The notes: a model not told the origin generated them from the letters alone. Positions 44,796 to 54,468 are shown, counted from the first letter of the stretch. The stretch is DNA of 64,000 nt from BQOK01 sp048388525 (GCF_048388525.1 NZ_DBGCTQ010000038.1:96584-160583), one strand, 5' to 3'. Translations and numbers: made by a program.

Positions 44796-46286
44796 ATGTC
44801 CTTGATCCAGGTCACCGACCTTACCTTTGCCTATCCCGGCAGCTTTGACAATGTATTCGAGCACGCCACCTTCCAGCTCGACACCGAGTGGAAGCTCGGC
44901 TTTGTAGGCCGCAACGGCAGGGGCAAGACCACCTTTCTGCGGCTTTTGATGGGCCTCCTGCCCTGTGGGGGGGCCATCCACGCCAATGTCCTCTTCGACT
45001 ATTTTCCCTTCGGGGTACCGGACCCGTCCGCCTCCCCGGAGGAACTGCTGGGGGCTTTTTGCCCCCAAGCGCAGCCCTGGCAGCTGGCGCGGGAGCTTGG
45101 GCTTCTGGGCATGGACCCCGGCCGGCTTTACCAGCCCTTCTGCACCCTGAGCCAGGGCCAGCAGACCAAGGTGCTGCTGGCCCTGCTGTTTTTGCGCCAG
45201 GGGCACTTTTTGCTCATCGACGAGCCCACCAACCACCTGGACCTGGAAGCCCGGCAGGCGGTGAGCCGCTATCTGGCAGGCAAGCGCGGGTTTATTCTGG
45301 TGAGCCACGACCGGGCCTTTCTGGACGGATGTGTGGATCACGTGCTTGCCATCAACAAAAAGAGCATCCAGGTGCAGCGGGGCAATTACACCACCTGGCA
45401 GCAAAACTGGCAGCTGCGCCAGCAGTTTGAGCAGCGGCAGAACGACCGGCTTCAAAAGCAGATCGGCCAGCTCACCGCCGCCGCACGCCGCACCTCGGCC
45501 TGGTCCGACAAGGTAGAGGCCGGCAAGACCGGCATCGACCCCGTCAAGCGGGGCGCGCCCCGGCCGGACCGGGGCCACATCGGCCATCAGGCCGCCAAAA
45601 TGATGCAGCGGGCCAAGGCCATCGAGGGGCGGCGGCAGGCGGCAGTGGAAGAAAAGCGGGGCCTTTTGCGGGAAGTGGAGGAAACCGGGCGCCTCAAGCT
45701 CACCCCGCTGCCTCACCCCAAGCAGGTGCTGGTTCGCGCCGCGCACCTGAATGCCTTTTACGGGCAGCTGCAGGCCCTGCACGATCTGGGCTTTGTGCTG
45801 GAGCAGGGCCAGCGCCTTGCGGTGCAGGGCCCCAACGGCTGCGGAAAATCCACCCTGTTCGGGCTGATCCTGGGCCAAAGCACCGCCCGCGCCGAGGGCC
45901 TGCTGGAACTGGCCGCCGGCCTGACCATCAGCTGGCTGCCCCAGGCGACCGGGCAGCTGGCGGGCCCCCTGGGCCGGTTTGAAGCGCAGCAGGGGCTGGA
46001 CCCCACCCTTTTCCGGGCCGTGCTGCGCAAGCTGGGCTTTGAGCGGGCGCAGTTTGAAAAGGACATGGCAAGCTACAGCGAGGGCCAGAAGAAAAAGGCG
46101 GCCCTCGCCGCCAGCCTGTGCCGCCCCGCCCACCTGTATGTGTGGGACGAGCCGCTGAATTATATCGATCTGCCCGCCCGTGGGCAGGTCGAGGAGCTGC
46201 TTCTGGCGTTTCGGCCCACCCTTTTGTTTGTGGAGCACGACGCGGCGTTCATCGAAAAGGTTGCCACGCATGTGCTGCGGCTGTAA
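44796..46286 (+). CDS. ABC-F ribosome-protection protein, Lsa-type
   Basis: 496-residue soluble protein with two ABC ATPase domains and no membrane part. ABC1 has Walker A GRNGRGKTT (38-46), LSQGQQTKVLLAL and LLIDEPTNHLDL. The interdomain linker contains GHIGHQAAKMMQRAKAIEGR, the form seen in Lsa/Vga-type resistance factors. ABC2 has GPNGCGKST, YSEGQKKKAALAASL and LYVWDEPLNYIDL. Both catalytic Glu are present. ARE-type ABC-F proteins push lincosamide, pleuromutilin or streptogramin A drugs off the ribosome. Drug profile cannot be read from sequence. RBS AAAGGAG at 44780-44786. The leader attenuator supports drug-inducible expression. Confidence 0.92.
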   Translation: MSLIQVTDLTFAYPGSFDNVFEHATFQLDTEWKLGFVGRNGRGKTTFLRLLMGLLPCGGAIHANVLFDYFPFGVPDPSASPEELLGAFCPQAQPWQLARELGLLGMDPGRLYQPFCTLSQGQQTKVLLALLFLRQGHFLLIDEPTNHLDLEARQAVSRYLAGKRGFILVSHDRAFLDGCVDHVLAINKKSIQVQRGNYTTWQQNWQLRQQFEQRQNDRLQKQIGQLTAAARRTSAWSDKVEAGKTGIDPVKRGAPRPDRGHIGHQAAKMMQRAKAIEGRRQAAVEEKRGLLREVEETGRLKLTPLPHPKQVLVRAAHLNAFYGQLQALHDLGFVLEQGQRLAVQGPNGCGKSTLFGLILGQSTARAEGLLELAAGLTISWLPQATGQLAGPLGRFEAQQGLDPTLFRAVLRKLGFERAQFEKDMASYSEGQKKKAALAASLCRPAHLYVWDEPLNYIDLPARGQVEELLLAFRPTLLFVEHDAAFIEKVATHVLRL

Positions 46287-46361
46287 AAAGCCGGCCGCGG
46301 CAGGCGCGCCATTGCAAAGGGCGGGGGGCCTGGCTCCAAAGGTCTTGCCGCCTGACCGCGC

Positions 46362-46402
46362 AAAACCCCCTGCGCAGGCAAATGTCCTGCGCAGGGGGTT
46401 TT
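46362..46402. terminator. Bidirectional terminator
   Basis: Perfect 17-base arms AAAACCCCCTGCGCAGG with a 7-base loop, between the ABC-F gene and the convergent ten-gene operon. Confidence 0.88.
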
Positions 46403-46458
46403 CCCATTCGGTTCGATCAGCCGCGGTCACTCATGCCGGGCCGCGTTTCCCCTTTTTG

Positions 46459-47967
46459 TCACAGCGCGCTTTTCAGGAAAAGGCTGATTTCAAAAAAGCG
46501 GTGCCAGGGAAATTCCACCCGTTCAATGCACACGGACCCCGGTAGCGCCCAGCGTGCGGCATACTGCTCCAACTCCCGCCGCACAAACGCTGCAAGCTGG
46601 TTCTCCCCGTCGCCTCTGTCAAGGGTGCAGCCCATCTTTTTCGCCAGCTCTGCCGCGCACTGGCGGATATCCGCCTGATAAGCCCAATCCTCCAGAATAC
46701 GATGGGCGGTAAAAACCGAGCTTTCCGGGGCGGTGCCCAGCCGCAGCATGGCGTGGGCAATGCAGGTGCCCGCGGCGTTTGCGGCCGTGTTCCACGCCGC
46801 ATAAGAGGCCAGCTTCGGCAGCAGGCCCTCCCGGGCCAACATCCGCATCAATTCGTCGTCGCCGCCGTTCGCCGCTGCCAAGTCCGCCAGCGCAACGGGC
46901 TTTTCCCCAAGGTATGCCCGCAGCGAGGCCACAAAATCCGGCAGGCAGCGGCAGCCGGCATAGCTGGCGTTCCACAGCGCGGTCTTTGTGCCGGCCTCCG
47001 CCATTTGCTCCCCGCCCGCGGTGGGGGCATTGACCATCAGGATCAGATCCGCCACCTCCGGGCTGGTGGCGGTCCTTCCCCCGGCGGCGGCGATCTGCCA
47101 TTTCAGGTTTTCGCCCAGCGGCCGGTCCTCGTATTTCGGCGTCACCAGCGGCCCGTACACGCTGCTGTACTGCAAATACACCGCTGGCATGCGGCCGCGG
47201 CTGTGGTTCACCGCGCGCGCCGCAAGCACACAGCCCACCTCATCCGCTCCGGAATACAGATACACGCGGCCGCTCTCCCCCGCCTGCAGGATTTCGGCGC
47301 GCAGCGCCCGCTGCTCCGCGGCCGCCCATCCATACTCTGCACAGTCGTCCAGGGGAATGACCAAAAAGTCCAGAATATTTTGGTGCAGCAGCTCCACGGC
47401 GCGCTTATTCACCGCGTGGTTCACGGCGCGGCGTCCGCAAAAATCCTCCGTCACCGCGGCCGGCAGCGCCCGCTCCAGCGCCTGCAGTTCCTCCGCCTCC
47501 GCGCCGGAAGCCGCGCCCCGCTCCCTTTTATCCCGTAAAACGCCCAGGCGGCACAGCCGTGCCCCATACGTCTCGTAATAGTCCGGCTCTTCCTCTGCCG
47601 AATTGTAGGCGGGCGCCCGCAGGATGAGGCTGAACGCAAAGACCCTGACCTCCGGGTGCTCCGCGCGCAGCTGCCGCAGCAGGCCCTGCCGGGCTTCGCA
47701 CTCCTCCTCGTCGAGCTGGTGTAGCCGCGACGGAACGATGCCCCCATACACCAGCATGTCGATCGAAAGCACCGCATAATCGCAATCGCCGAAATTTTCT
47801 CTCAGCCACTGCGCCATGCCTTCCACTCGTGCCGGCCGCTTTTGATCGCCCAGAAGCTCACGCGGCGGTGTTATCAGCTCATATCCCCCGCACTCCTGCG
47901 CCATCATTTCCGGGAAGCGCGCGTTGCAGGGCCGCTCGTCCAAAGGCAGCAGCAAAATGCGCACCAT
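46459..47967 (-). CDS. DUF4127 protein, copy 1
   Basis: 502-residue protein of unknown function family DUF4127. ATG 47967 follows GGAGGAAAACAGA. No signal peptide or membrane helix is seen. Conserved parts shared with the paralogue at 49975: MVRILLLPLDERPCN at the N terminus, LVYGGIVPSR, AVNKRAVELL, SGADEVG, TPKYEDRPLGEN, and ANGGDDELM followed by YAAWNTAANAAGT. The acidic residues in these motifs could form an active site, but no reaction is known to me. It is the last gene of the ROK-led operon, 38 bases after the GH20 gene. Confidence 0.88.
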   Translation of the reverse strand: MVRILLLPLDERPCNARFPEMMAQECGGYELITPPRELLGDQKRPARVEGMAQWLRENFGDCDYAVLSIDMLVYGGIVPSRLHQLDEEECEARQGLLRQLRAEHPEVRVFAFSLILRAPAYNSAEEEPDYYETYGARLCRLGVLRDKRERGAASGAEAEELQALERALPAAVTEDFCGRRAVNHAVNKRAVELLHQNILDFLVIPLDDCAEYGWAAAEQRALRAEILQAGESGRVYLYSGADEVGCVLAARAVNHSRGRMPAVYLQYSSVYGPLVTPKYEDRPLGENLKWQIAAAGGRTATSPEVADLILMVNAPTAGGEQMAEAGTKTALWNASYAGCRCLPDFVASLRAYLGEKPVALADLAAANGGDDELMRMLAREGLLPKLASYAAWNTAANAAGTCIAHAMLRLGTAPESSVFTAHRILEDWAYQADIRQCAAELAKKMGCTLDRGDGENQLAAFVRRELEQYAARWALPGSVCIERVEFPWHRFFEISLFLKSAL

Positions 47968-48005
47968 TCTGTTTTCCTCCCTTCGCCCTGCGGGCAGGGC
48001 GCTGT

Positions 48006-49889
48006 TCACAGCAAATTCTGCGTTGCGATCAGGTGGTATTTGTTGCAGACGGGGTAGCCGCTCTCTTCCCCGCTCTGCTGCCGGAAAGGCAGGATCTCCT
48101 GCTCCAGCTCGTCCAGCCGGTCAAGCTCCCCCTTCAGAAACATGCTCAGGCGGGTCTGGGCGGTGCGGATGCGCCCGCACAGGCCGCCCAGGCGGATGTC
48201 GTGAACCTCCAGGCCGGTGCCTTTTGTGCCGTAGCACCACATTTGCACAAACGCTGCGTGCAGTGCCGCGGCCTTTTGTGCAAGGCTGTCCAGTGCGCCG
48301 CACAGCATGTGCAGCTTCTCCTGGTCCTTATGCCGGTAGGCCGCGCGTACCGCCGCCCCGTAATTGCTTTTTTCGGCCAGCACCCGGGCCAGCAGGGCAT
48401 ACAGGGTCAACATGCGGTCAAACGCCGGCGGGTAGGACCCCTCGTTTGCCAGCTGCTCCAGTCTTTGCGCGCAGAGCTCATAGTGCGCCGCAATGCCCTC
48501 CTCGCCGGCGCAGGCGTCGAACGCTCCCAGCAGCAGGTCCTGATACAGCAGATACTTCGAGGGATTCCGGATCTTGGTATTCGGCCGCTCGCAGCCCGGC
48601 AGCAGGTCCAGCTCCTCCAGCGCCCGGTAGCCTTCCAGCGGCAGGCCGGTGAAGGCCCTGCACCGGCGGCTGATCGCCCCGTCGTCCGTCTTTGCCCCGT
48701 AGGCGTATTGGCCGAAAAGCACAAGGCCCGGCCAGACGGTCTGCAGCACCGCCTCGCCGCCGTTGTCCGCCCACAGGGTAGCCAATATCTCGTCCACCCT
48801 GTAATTGCGGCAGGCCTGCAGGGCCGCGTGGGTGGCGGTGAAGGTCTTTCCGTAATTGGGCACCCAGCCGTTCCATTTCCAGATGCCTCCGGCAAAAATG
48901 AGATACTGGCGGAACCCCTTCCGCTTTTCCAGCATACATTCATATTCCGCCTGGGTGTTGTGGTAATAATCCCAGTAGGCCAGCTGGACCTCCTGCGGCA
49001 CCAGGGCAATATCGTTTTCGTCCAACGTCACGTCCGGGTTGTAGTAGTCCAGGTTCTCGTCTTTGGAGCGGTAGAACATATCATCCCAGATGATGGGCAC
49101 CAGGCCCAGCTCCCGTGCGATCTGCGTCACCCGTCCCAGATGCTCTGTCATCAGCTCGAACTGCGGCCGGAGCCCCTGCCGGCGCAGATAGGCGCCGGTG
49201 CCAAGGTCCATTGCCTCGTCCATGCCAATATGGACCCGCCGGGTGCGGAACACCTTTTTCAGGCTGAGGAGCATTTCCCGGATGAAGGTGTATGTTTCCT
49301 CGCATCCCACCATCAGGGTGGCCGCGGTGTCCCTCATCGGCAGGGCATAATCCCACTTCAGTGTGGTGCCCAGGTGGGATAGTGTCTGGATGCAGGGGAT
49401 AAGCTCAATGTCCAGGCTGTCGGCAAAGTCATCCAGCTCTTTCAGCTCCTGCGGCGAATACGCCCCCCGCAGATAGCCAAAATAGGGATACCGCTCCAGC
49501 TGGTAGGTGTCCTCCATATACAGATAGCAGGTGTTCAGGCCGCAGAGCGCGATCCATGCCAAAAACTCTTTGAGCTGGGCCAGGGTATACACCGCATCCC
49601 GGGAAACATCCAGCATAACTCCGCTTTTCTCATAAGCCGCGCACTCGCAGGCGCTCTCCTCCCCCGCCAGGATACAGCCCAGCGCGCGGAAGAAATCGCA
49701 CCGGCGGCGGTAGTCCACCTGGATCTTTCCATCGCCGCGGCGCATCCTGAGCGAGGGCACGCCCTCCCCGCCCAGGCGGTGCGCGCTGATCTCACCGTCA
49801 AAGTGCCGCGCGGCGTAAGGGTAATACATAAGGATATTTTCAACGCCTTCCCGCACGGCGCACACCTCGCCTGAAAGCCGGATCGCCAC
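48006..49889 (-). CDS. GH20 exo-beta-N-acetylhexosaminidase
   Basis: Cytoplasmic family 20 hexosaminidase that removes terminal GlcNAc or GalNAc. GTG 49889 is preferred because GGGAGGG lies six bases upstream; an in-frame ATG sits at 49904. The 627-residue product has a short N-terminal domain and then the barrel with VMLDVSRDAVYTL and NTCYLYMEDTYQLE. The catalytic Asp224-Glu225 pair is in RVHIGMDEAMDLG, the GH20 hallmark, and IWDDMFYR is downstream. A long helical C-terminal part follows, as in the intracellular GH20C-like group. There is no signal peptide, so it acts on imported fragments, fitting the ABC importer in the operon. Confidence 0.9.
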   Translation of the reverse strand: MAIRLSGEVCAVREGVENILMYYPYAARHFDGEISAHRLGGEGVPSLRMRRGDGKIQVDYRRRCDFFRALGCILAGEESACECAAYEKSGVMLDVSRDAVYTLAQLKEFLAWIALCGLNTCYLYMEDTYQLERYPYFGYLRGAYSPQELKELDDFADSLDIELIPCIQTLSHLGTTLKWDYALPMRDTAATLMVGCEETYTFIREMLLSLKKVFRTRRVHIGMDEAMDLGTGAYLRRQGLRPQFELMTEHLGRVTQIARELGLVPIIWDDMFYRSKDENLDYYNPDVTLDENDIALVPQEVQLAYWDYYHNTQAEYECMLEKRKGFRQYLIFAGGIWKWNGWVPNYGKTFTATHAALQACRNYRVDEILATLWADNGGEAVLQTVWPGLVLFGQYAYGAKTDDGAISRRCRAFTGLPLEGYRALEELDLLPGCERPNTKIRNPSKYLLYQDLLLGAFDACAGEEGIAAHYELCAQRLEQLANEGSYPPAFDRMLTLYALLARVLAEKSNYGAAVRAAYRHKDQEKLHMLCGALDSLAQKAAALHAAFVQMWCYGTKGTGLEVHDIRLGGLCGRIRTAQTRLSMFLKGELDRLDELEQEILPFRQQSGEESGYPVCNKYHLIATQNLL

Positions 49890-49974
49890 AAAAATCCCTC
49901 CCATCCTTTTTCTTCAAAACAGATCGTCCCGCACAGCGTTCCGTCGCATGACCGCTGTGCGGGGCAGCCGCTCT

Positions 49975-51507
49975 TTAAATATCGCCCGTGTACACAGGCC
50001 CATTGCCCGCCCTGGTAAAAACCGCGGCCTCAAACAGCCTGGGCCAGCGCAGCCTTGCCTCAAAGGCCGGGACCTCGCCGCCGAAGATCGCCTCCAAAAG
50101 CGGCCGAACGGCCTCAAACTCTTCCTCAAGCCACCGCTGTGTTTTGGGGATATCCCGGATGTTGTAAACATCCTGTCCGTCCGCCTTCACGCGGGCCGCC
50201 ACAGCCTGGCGAACGATCGCCTGATACACCGCGTCATCCAGAATGCGCTCCGCCGTGAAGGCGCGGTTCAGCGCCCTGTTCCCCCCACCGCCGGCCAGGA
50301 TCTGCGCCAGCAGTGTGCCCAGCGCGTTGCTGGCCGTGTTCCACCCGGCATAGCCCCACAGCTGTGTAACGGGCATTTCCTTTGCCAGGCATTCCAGCAA
50401 AAAAGGGTTGCCGCCGTTGGCAAAGTCCAGATCCAGCAAATAGCAGCCGCGCCCCCGCGCCGCGGCCTGGCCGATGGGGCGGCAGATCGCCTGCAGCTCT
50501 GCCTCGCTGTAATCGTGCGCGGCCTCTCCTCGTGGCAGCGCAGCCTCCCGCTGCTCCTGTTTCGGCGTCAGCACAAACAGCACCCGCCGGGCGCCCTGCT
50601 CCTGCCGCATGTGCAGCGCCCGCATATGTTCCGCCAGGTTCTCCCGGAACGGGCGATCCTCATATTTGGCCACAAAATCCGGCTGAGACCCCAGCCAAAC
50701 CACCTCCACCGCACAGCCCCCGGGGTGCAGCGCCCTTTGCAGCAGCTCCGCCCCCGCCTCGTCCGTGCCATTGAACAAAAACACCCGGTCCGAAAGGCCG
50801 CCGGCCTGGATATCGCGCAGCAGGATCTCCTGCTCAAACCGCTGCAGTCCTTCCGCGGCGCAGTCCTCCTGCAAAATCAGCAGCTCCTCCACAACACTCT
50901 CTGCGGCCAGCCGGATACATTCCCGGTTCACCCTGTGGTTCGTGCCGCGCGCCGTCAAAAACGTGCGCAGAACCTCGGCGGGGATCTCCTGCTCCAGCGC
51001 GCGGCACTGCTGCGCGGCCTCGCTGCAGCGCCCGGTTTTGGCCCGGTAGCAGAGCTTGGAATACAAATTCACCTTTTCCCACCATACCAAACTCTCCGGG
51101 TCAAGGGTGCTGATGGAGGTGCGCATCAGAACGTTGGACAGGTAGGTCCTGACCGACGGCGTTTTCCGGCGGATGCGCTTCAGCACCTCCAGCATCTCGC
51201 ACTGGCGCGCAGCGCTCACCCGCGCCTGGCGGGATGGGATGAGCCCTCCCTGCAAAAGCTGTTCTGCGCTGACGACCAGCGCATCGCACCCCGGCGCTGT
51301 CTCTTCCAGCCAGCGCGCCAGCGCGGCCGTGTCGGACGCCTGCTTATAGGCGGCCACCATCCCGTTGGGGGGCAGCAACACCTCCGCCCCGCTCTGCCGG
51401 GCAAGCTGCACGGGCAGATCATAAGTACAGGGGCGCGTATCGAGCGGCAGAAAAGCAACTGTCATATCCTTCACCGTCTGAACATCAGCTCCTATATGGT
51501 CTGTCAT
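49975..51507 (-). CDS. DUF4127 protein, copy 2
   Basis: Second DUF4127 paralogue, 510 residues if translation starts at ATG 51507, which overlaps the stop of the TIM-barrel gene by four bases. An in-frame ATG at 51465 (MTVAFLPLDTRPCT) matches the start of copy 1 better and may be the true one. Shared motifs: LPLDTRPCT, LLQGGLIPSR, NHRVNRECIRL, FNGTDEAGAE, VAKYEDRPFREN, DFANGGNPFLLE and YAGWNTASNALGT. The copies are clearly diverged, so they probably have different substrates or form a heteromer. No known function. Confidence 0.88.
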   Translation of the reverse strand: MTDHIGADVQTVKDMTVAFLPLDTRPCTYDLPVQLARQSGAEVLLPPNGMVAAYKQASDTAALARWLEETAPGCDALVVSAEQLLQGGLIPSRQARVSAARQCEMLEVLKRIRRKTPSVRTYLSNVLMRTSISTLDPESLVWWEKVNLYSKLCYRAKTGRCSEAAQQCRALEQEIPAEVLRTFLTARGTNHRVNRECIRLAAESVVEELLILQEDCAAEGLQRFEQEILLRDIQAGGLSDRVFLFNGTDEAGAELLQRALHPGGCAVEVVWLGSQPDFVAKYEDRPFRENLAEHMRALHMRQEQGARRVLFVLTPKQEQREAALPRGEAAHDYSEAELQAICRPIGQAAARGRGCYLLDLDFANGGNPFLLECLAKEMPVTQLWGYAGWNTASNALGTLLAQILAGGGGNRALNRAFTAERILDDAVYQAIVRQAVAARVKADGQDVYNIRDIPKTQRWLEEEFEAVRPLLEAIFGGEVPAFEARLRWPRLFEAAVFTRAGNGPVYTGDI

Positions 51508-52187
51508 AACTTGTCTATCTCATTGCGGAAGGCGCTCACGCTGCGGCGCAGGCTCTCCTCCTCCGCGCCCGTGACCACAGCGCCCACCATGATGCCGGCC
51601 ACGCCGCACCTGGCCAACTGCCCCACCTCCATGGGGCGGATGGCCCGCTGGGTGGGAACAACGACGGGCAGCTTGCTCTCTTTGCAAAGTGCCGTATACT
51701 GCAGCAGTTCCGCGGCCGTGAGCCGCTGGCCGTAGGTCTCGGGCCGCATGATCGAGGCCTCCAGCACATCCGCGCCGATGCATGGCAGCCCGCGCACGTC
51801 TTCCAGCGTATAATCGCACGCCAGAGCCACCATTTTGATCAGGCCGGGCGTTGCCAGTACCGAAAGCGGCATGGCGGACGCATACAGGGAGATAAAGCTG
51901 TAACCCAGGCCGAAGGCCTTTTGGTAATCGCGCTCCACATCCTCCACGCTGTTGCCGGCCACAATACCACACGGTCCCTTGGAAACGGCGGCGATCTGTT
52001 CAAGGGTGTTCTTCTCCTCTTCAAACGTGCCGAAGTGCAGGCCGCTCGCGCGGTGCTGCACATTCATGTGCACCTTGATCACGTCTGCGCCGCACTCCAC
52101 AGCCGCTCGGGCCAGCTCCACGCGGTTGCCGGGCAGGCTCACGATCAGCGCCGGCCTGCGCTGGTCCAAAACCGACAGATAATCCAT
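51504..52187 (-). CDS. TIM-barrel protein, possibly a phosphosugar epimerase/aldolase type
   Basis: 227-residue protein with an alternating strand-helix pattern of a (beta/alpha)8 barrel: PALIVSLPG, GADVIKVHMN, GPCGIVAGNS, YSFISLYAS, LPCIGADVLEAS, LPVVVPTQ, GVAGIMVGAVVTG. The last two resemble phosphate-binding strands of barrels such as NanE-type N-acetylmannosamine-6-phosphate epimerases, but the match is weak and I do not assign a reaction. ATG 52187 follows AGGAG. It sits between the permease gene and DUF4127 copy 2. Confidence 0.7.
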   Translation of the reverse strand: MDYLSVLDQRRPALIVSLPGNRVELARAAVECGADVIKVHMNVQHRASGLHFGTFEEEKNTLEQIAAVSKGPCGIVAGNSVEDVERDYQKAFGLGYSFISLYASAMPLSVLATPGLIKMVALACDYTLEDVRGLPCIGADVLEASIMRPETYGQRLTAAELLQYTALCKESKLPVVVPTQRAIRPMEVGQLARCGVAGIMVGAVVTGAEEESLRRSVSAFRNEIDKL

Positions 52188-52232
52188 ATCATTTGCTCCT
52201 CTCAATAAAATTTTCTGCGGTGCGGGCTGTGC

Positions 52233-53432
52233 TCAGCCCTTTACAGCGCCCATCGCAACGCCGTTCTTCAGATACTTGAATGTAAAGGGGTACACCAGGA
52301 TGACCGGGACGATGGAAAACAGAACGTAGCTCATCTTCACATTGTCCCAATAGCGCACAAGCGTGGGGTTCGTCATGGCCACCTCCATAGGGTTGCGGTT
52401 CAAAAAGTTTCGGATGTACATGGGCAGGGGGTAAATGCTCTGGTTGGAGGTAATGTACAAAATGGCGTTGTTGATGTTGTTCCAGTACGAGATCATGGTG
52501 AAGAAAGCCACGGTCGCCACCATCGGCGCGGCCACCGGCAGAACGATGCGGAACAGAATGGTGTAGTTGCTGGCGCCGTCCAGCCGCGCCGATTCCTCCA
52601 GTTCTTCCGGCACGTCTTCAAAAAAGCCCTTCAGCAGGATCAGGTAAAACACCTGCACCACCGATGGAAAGATCAGCGACCAGATGGTGTTGTTCAGGTG
52701 CAGGGCGTTCATCAGCAGCATGTTGGGCGCCATACCCCCGGTGAAGAGCATCACGATCACAAAAAACATCATCATGGAGCGGCGAAAGGGCATCCGCGCT
52801 TTGGACAGCGGATACGCAGCCATTGCCATGCTGATCACCGAAAGTGCCGTTCCCACCGCCGTAACAACAATGGAAACCCCCATCGACCGGAAAAAGCCAC
52901 TGTCTGTGAGAACATATTTCATCGAGTACAGGTCGATCTGCTTGGGGAACAGGTTCACGATCTGATCCGGCGCCGAAAGGCTGACGGCCAACACATTGAA
53001 AAACGGGAAGATAAACACGATGACCATCAGGGCAGCGGCGATGTTCACGATCTTCTGAAACACCTTTTCGTTGTTGAAGGGCAAAAGCGCGCCCGGCAGC
53101 TTGAGCAGCACCACCCAGCCCAGCCCGGCCATGCCCGCGGCAAGGCTCAGGGGCAGGCAGACCAGGGTGGCGGCACAGAACACAAGGTCCGATTTATGCA
53201 GCTTCAAAAAATAGCGGCGCGTCTCTTTTTCCATCCGTACAAGGCACACCACCGCTTCCACCGCCAGCGCGCCCCACAAAATGTATCCGGCGGTATGGAA
53301 TGCCTGCACCCCGGCCTGGGGAAGCTTTGCAAAAACCGCCGGCACAAGAAAGCACACAGCGCTGCACAGTACCGCCGTCAACCGGGCTGGATCCACGAGG
53401 CGCGGCAGACCTTTTTGTTTTTTCTTTTGCAC
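52233..53432 (-). CDS. Sugar ABC transporter permease, LplC type, with extra N-terminal helices
   Basis: 399-residue permease, about 100 residues longer than normal. The usual permease starts near residue 117 (FNNEKVFQKIVNIAAALMVIV) and has the EAA loop EELEESARLDGASNYTILFRIV and the C terminus YLKNGVAMGAVKG. The first 115 residues hold three or four additional hydrophobic segments (LTAVLCSAVCFLVPAVFA, AGYILWGALAVEAVVCLV, LVFCAATLVCLPLSLAAG) with a basic leader MQKKKQKG. The extension is in frame and followed by normal codon use, so it seems real. It pairs with the LplB-type gene 15 bases upstream. Confidence 0.9.
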   Translation of the reverse strand: MQKKKQKGLPRLVDPARLTAVLCSAVCFLVPAVFAKLPQAGVQAFHTAGYILWGALAVEAVVCLVRMEKETRRYFLKLHKSDLVFCAATLVCLPLSLAAGMAGLGWVVLLKLPGALLPFNNEKVFQKIVNIAAALMVIVFIFPFFNVLAVSLSAPDQIVNLFPKQIDLYSMKYVLTDSGFFRSMGVSIVVTAVGTALSVISMAMAAYPLSKARMPFRRSMMMFFVIVMLFTGGMAPNMLLMNALHLNNTIWSLIFPSVVQVFYLILLKGFFEDVPEELEESARLDGASNYTILFRIVLPVAAPMVATVAFFTMISYWNNINNAILYITSNQSIYPLPMYIRNFLNRNPMEVAMTNPTLVRYWDNVKMSYVLFSIVPVILVYPFTFKYLKNGVAMGAVKG

Positions 53433-53447
53433 GTTGCACCCCTCCTT

Positions 53448-54416
53448 TTACCAGATACTCTTATTGAAGAAACGCTTCAGGATAAAGTTCATACTGACCA
53501 CAAGGATCAATGCCACAACCGAGTTGAAAAGCCCCACCGCCGTGGACAATGCATATTGCGGCACCAGGCCGCTGTCGTTGATGAGGCGCCAGGTGTACAT
53601 GCCCAGGATGTTGCCCTTGCCTTCCACAAAGGGAGAATAAAAAACGAATACCTGCTCAAACCCGGCGTCCATAATGTAGCCCACGCGCAGGATGAACATG
53701 GAAGCGACGGTGGGCAGAATACCCGGCAGCGTGACATACCGGATCTGCTGCCACTTGGTCGCGCCGTCAATGCGCGCCGCCTCGTTCAGCGCGGGGTCCA
53801 GCGCCGTGATCGCGGCAATGTAGGTCACCGCGCTCCAGCCGATGTCCTTCCAGCTCGACGAGAGCAAAAGCAGGCTGCGAAAAAACTCATTGTTGTTCAG
53901 AAACTGAAAACGCTCGTGGCCCAGCGCGGCCAGGATGTTGTTCACCACGCCTGTCTCCGTGGCCAGGATGGACACAAAGATGCCGGCGATGGTCGCCCAC
54001 GACAAAAAGTACGGGATATACATGACCACCTGAAGGCTGCGCTTCAGCGGCCGGCTGCGCATCTCGCTGATAAGGATCGCAAGCATGATGGGGATCGGAA
54101 AAATGATCGCGATTTTCAAAAAGCTGATGATCAGTGTGTTTGCCAGGGCAGAGAGGAATTTGGGGTTGGAAAAGATGGTCCTGAAATTTCCCAGGCCGGC
54201 CCAGGCAGCCTCCAGGATGCCCCCGATGGCGCTGCTCCCGCCCAGCAGGTTGGGGTTTTCCTTGAAGGCCATAACCAGGCCCAGCATGGGCAGATAAGAA
54301 AAGACCAAAGCGAACGCCGCGGCGGGTATATAAAACGGGAACAGATTTCCATACCGCTTCATATCATTTTTGAAGCTCAGCCTTTTTGCCGTTTTGTCTG
54401 TTTTCACCTTAGCCAT
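53448..54416 (-). CDS. Sugar ABC transporter permease, LplB type
   Basis: 322-residue partner permease with six helices. The start MAKVKTDKTAKRLSFKN is basic and is followed by LFPFYIPAAAFALVFSYLPMLG. The EAA loop is PALNEAARIDGATKWQQIRYVT. The C terminus ends MNFILKRFFNKSIW. It follows the binding protein gene across 110 bases that contain a very stable hairpin. No ATPase gene is present in the operon. Confidence 0.92.
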   Translation of the reverse strand: MAKVKTDKTAKRLSFKNDMKRYGNLFPFYIPAAAFALVFSYLPMLGLVMAFKENPNLLGGSSAIGGILEAAWAGLGNFRTIFSNPKFLSALANTLIISFLKIAIIFPIPIMLAILISEMRSRPLKRSLQVVMYIPYFLSWATIAGIFVSILATETGVVNNILAALGHERFQFLNNNEFFRSLLLLSSSWKDIGWSAVTYIAAITALDPALNEAARIDGATKWQQIRYVTLPGILPTVASMFILRVGYIMDAGFEQVFVFYSPFVEGKGNILGMYTWRLINDSGLVPQYALSTAVGLFNSVVALILVVSMNFILKRFFNKSIW

Positions 54417-54468
54417 AGAAGCTTCCTTTCGTTTTTAGTGTCGCGGTGATCTGCCCGCTTTTCGGCTG

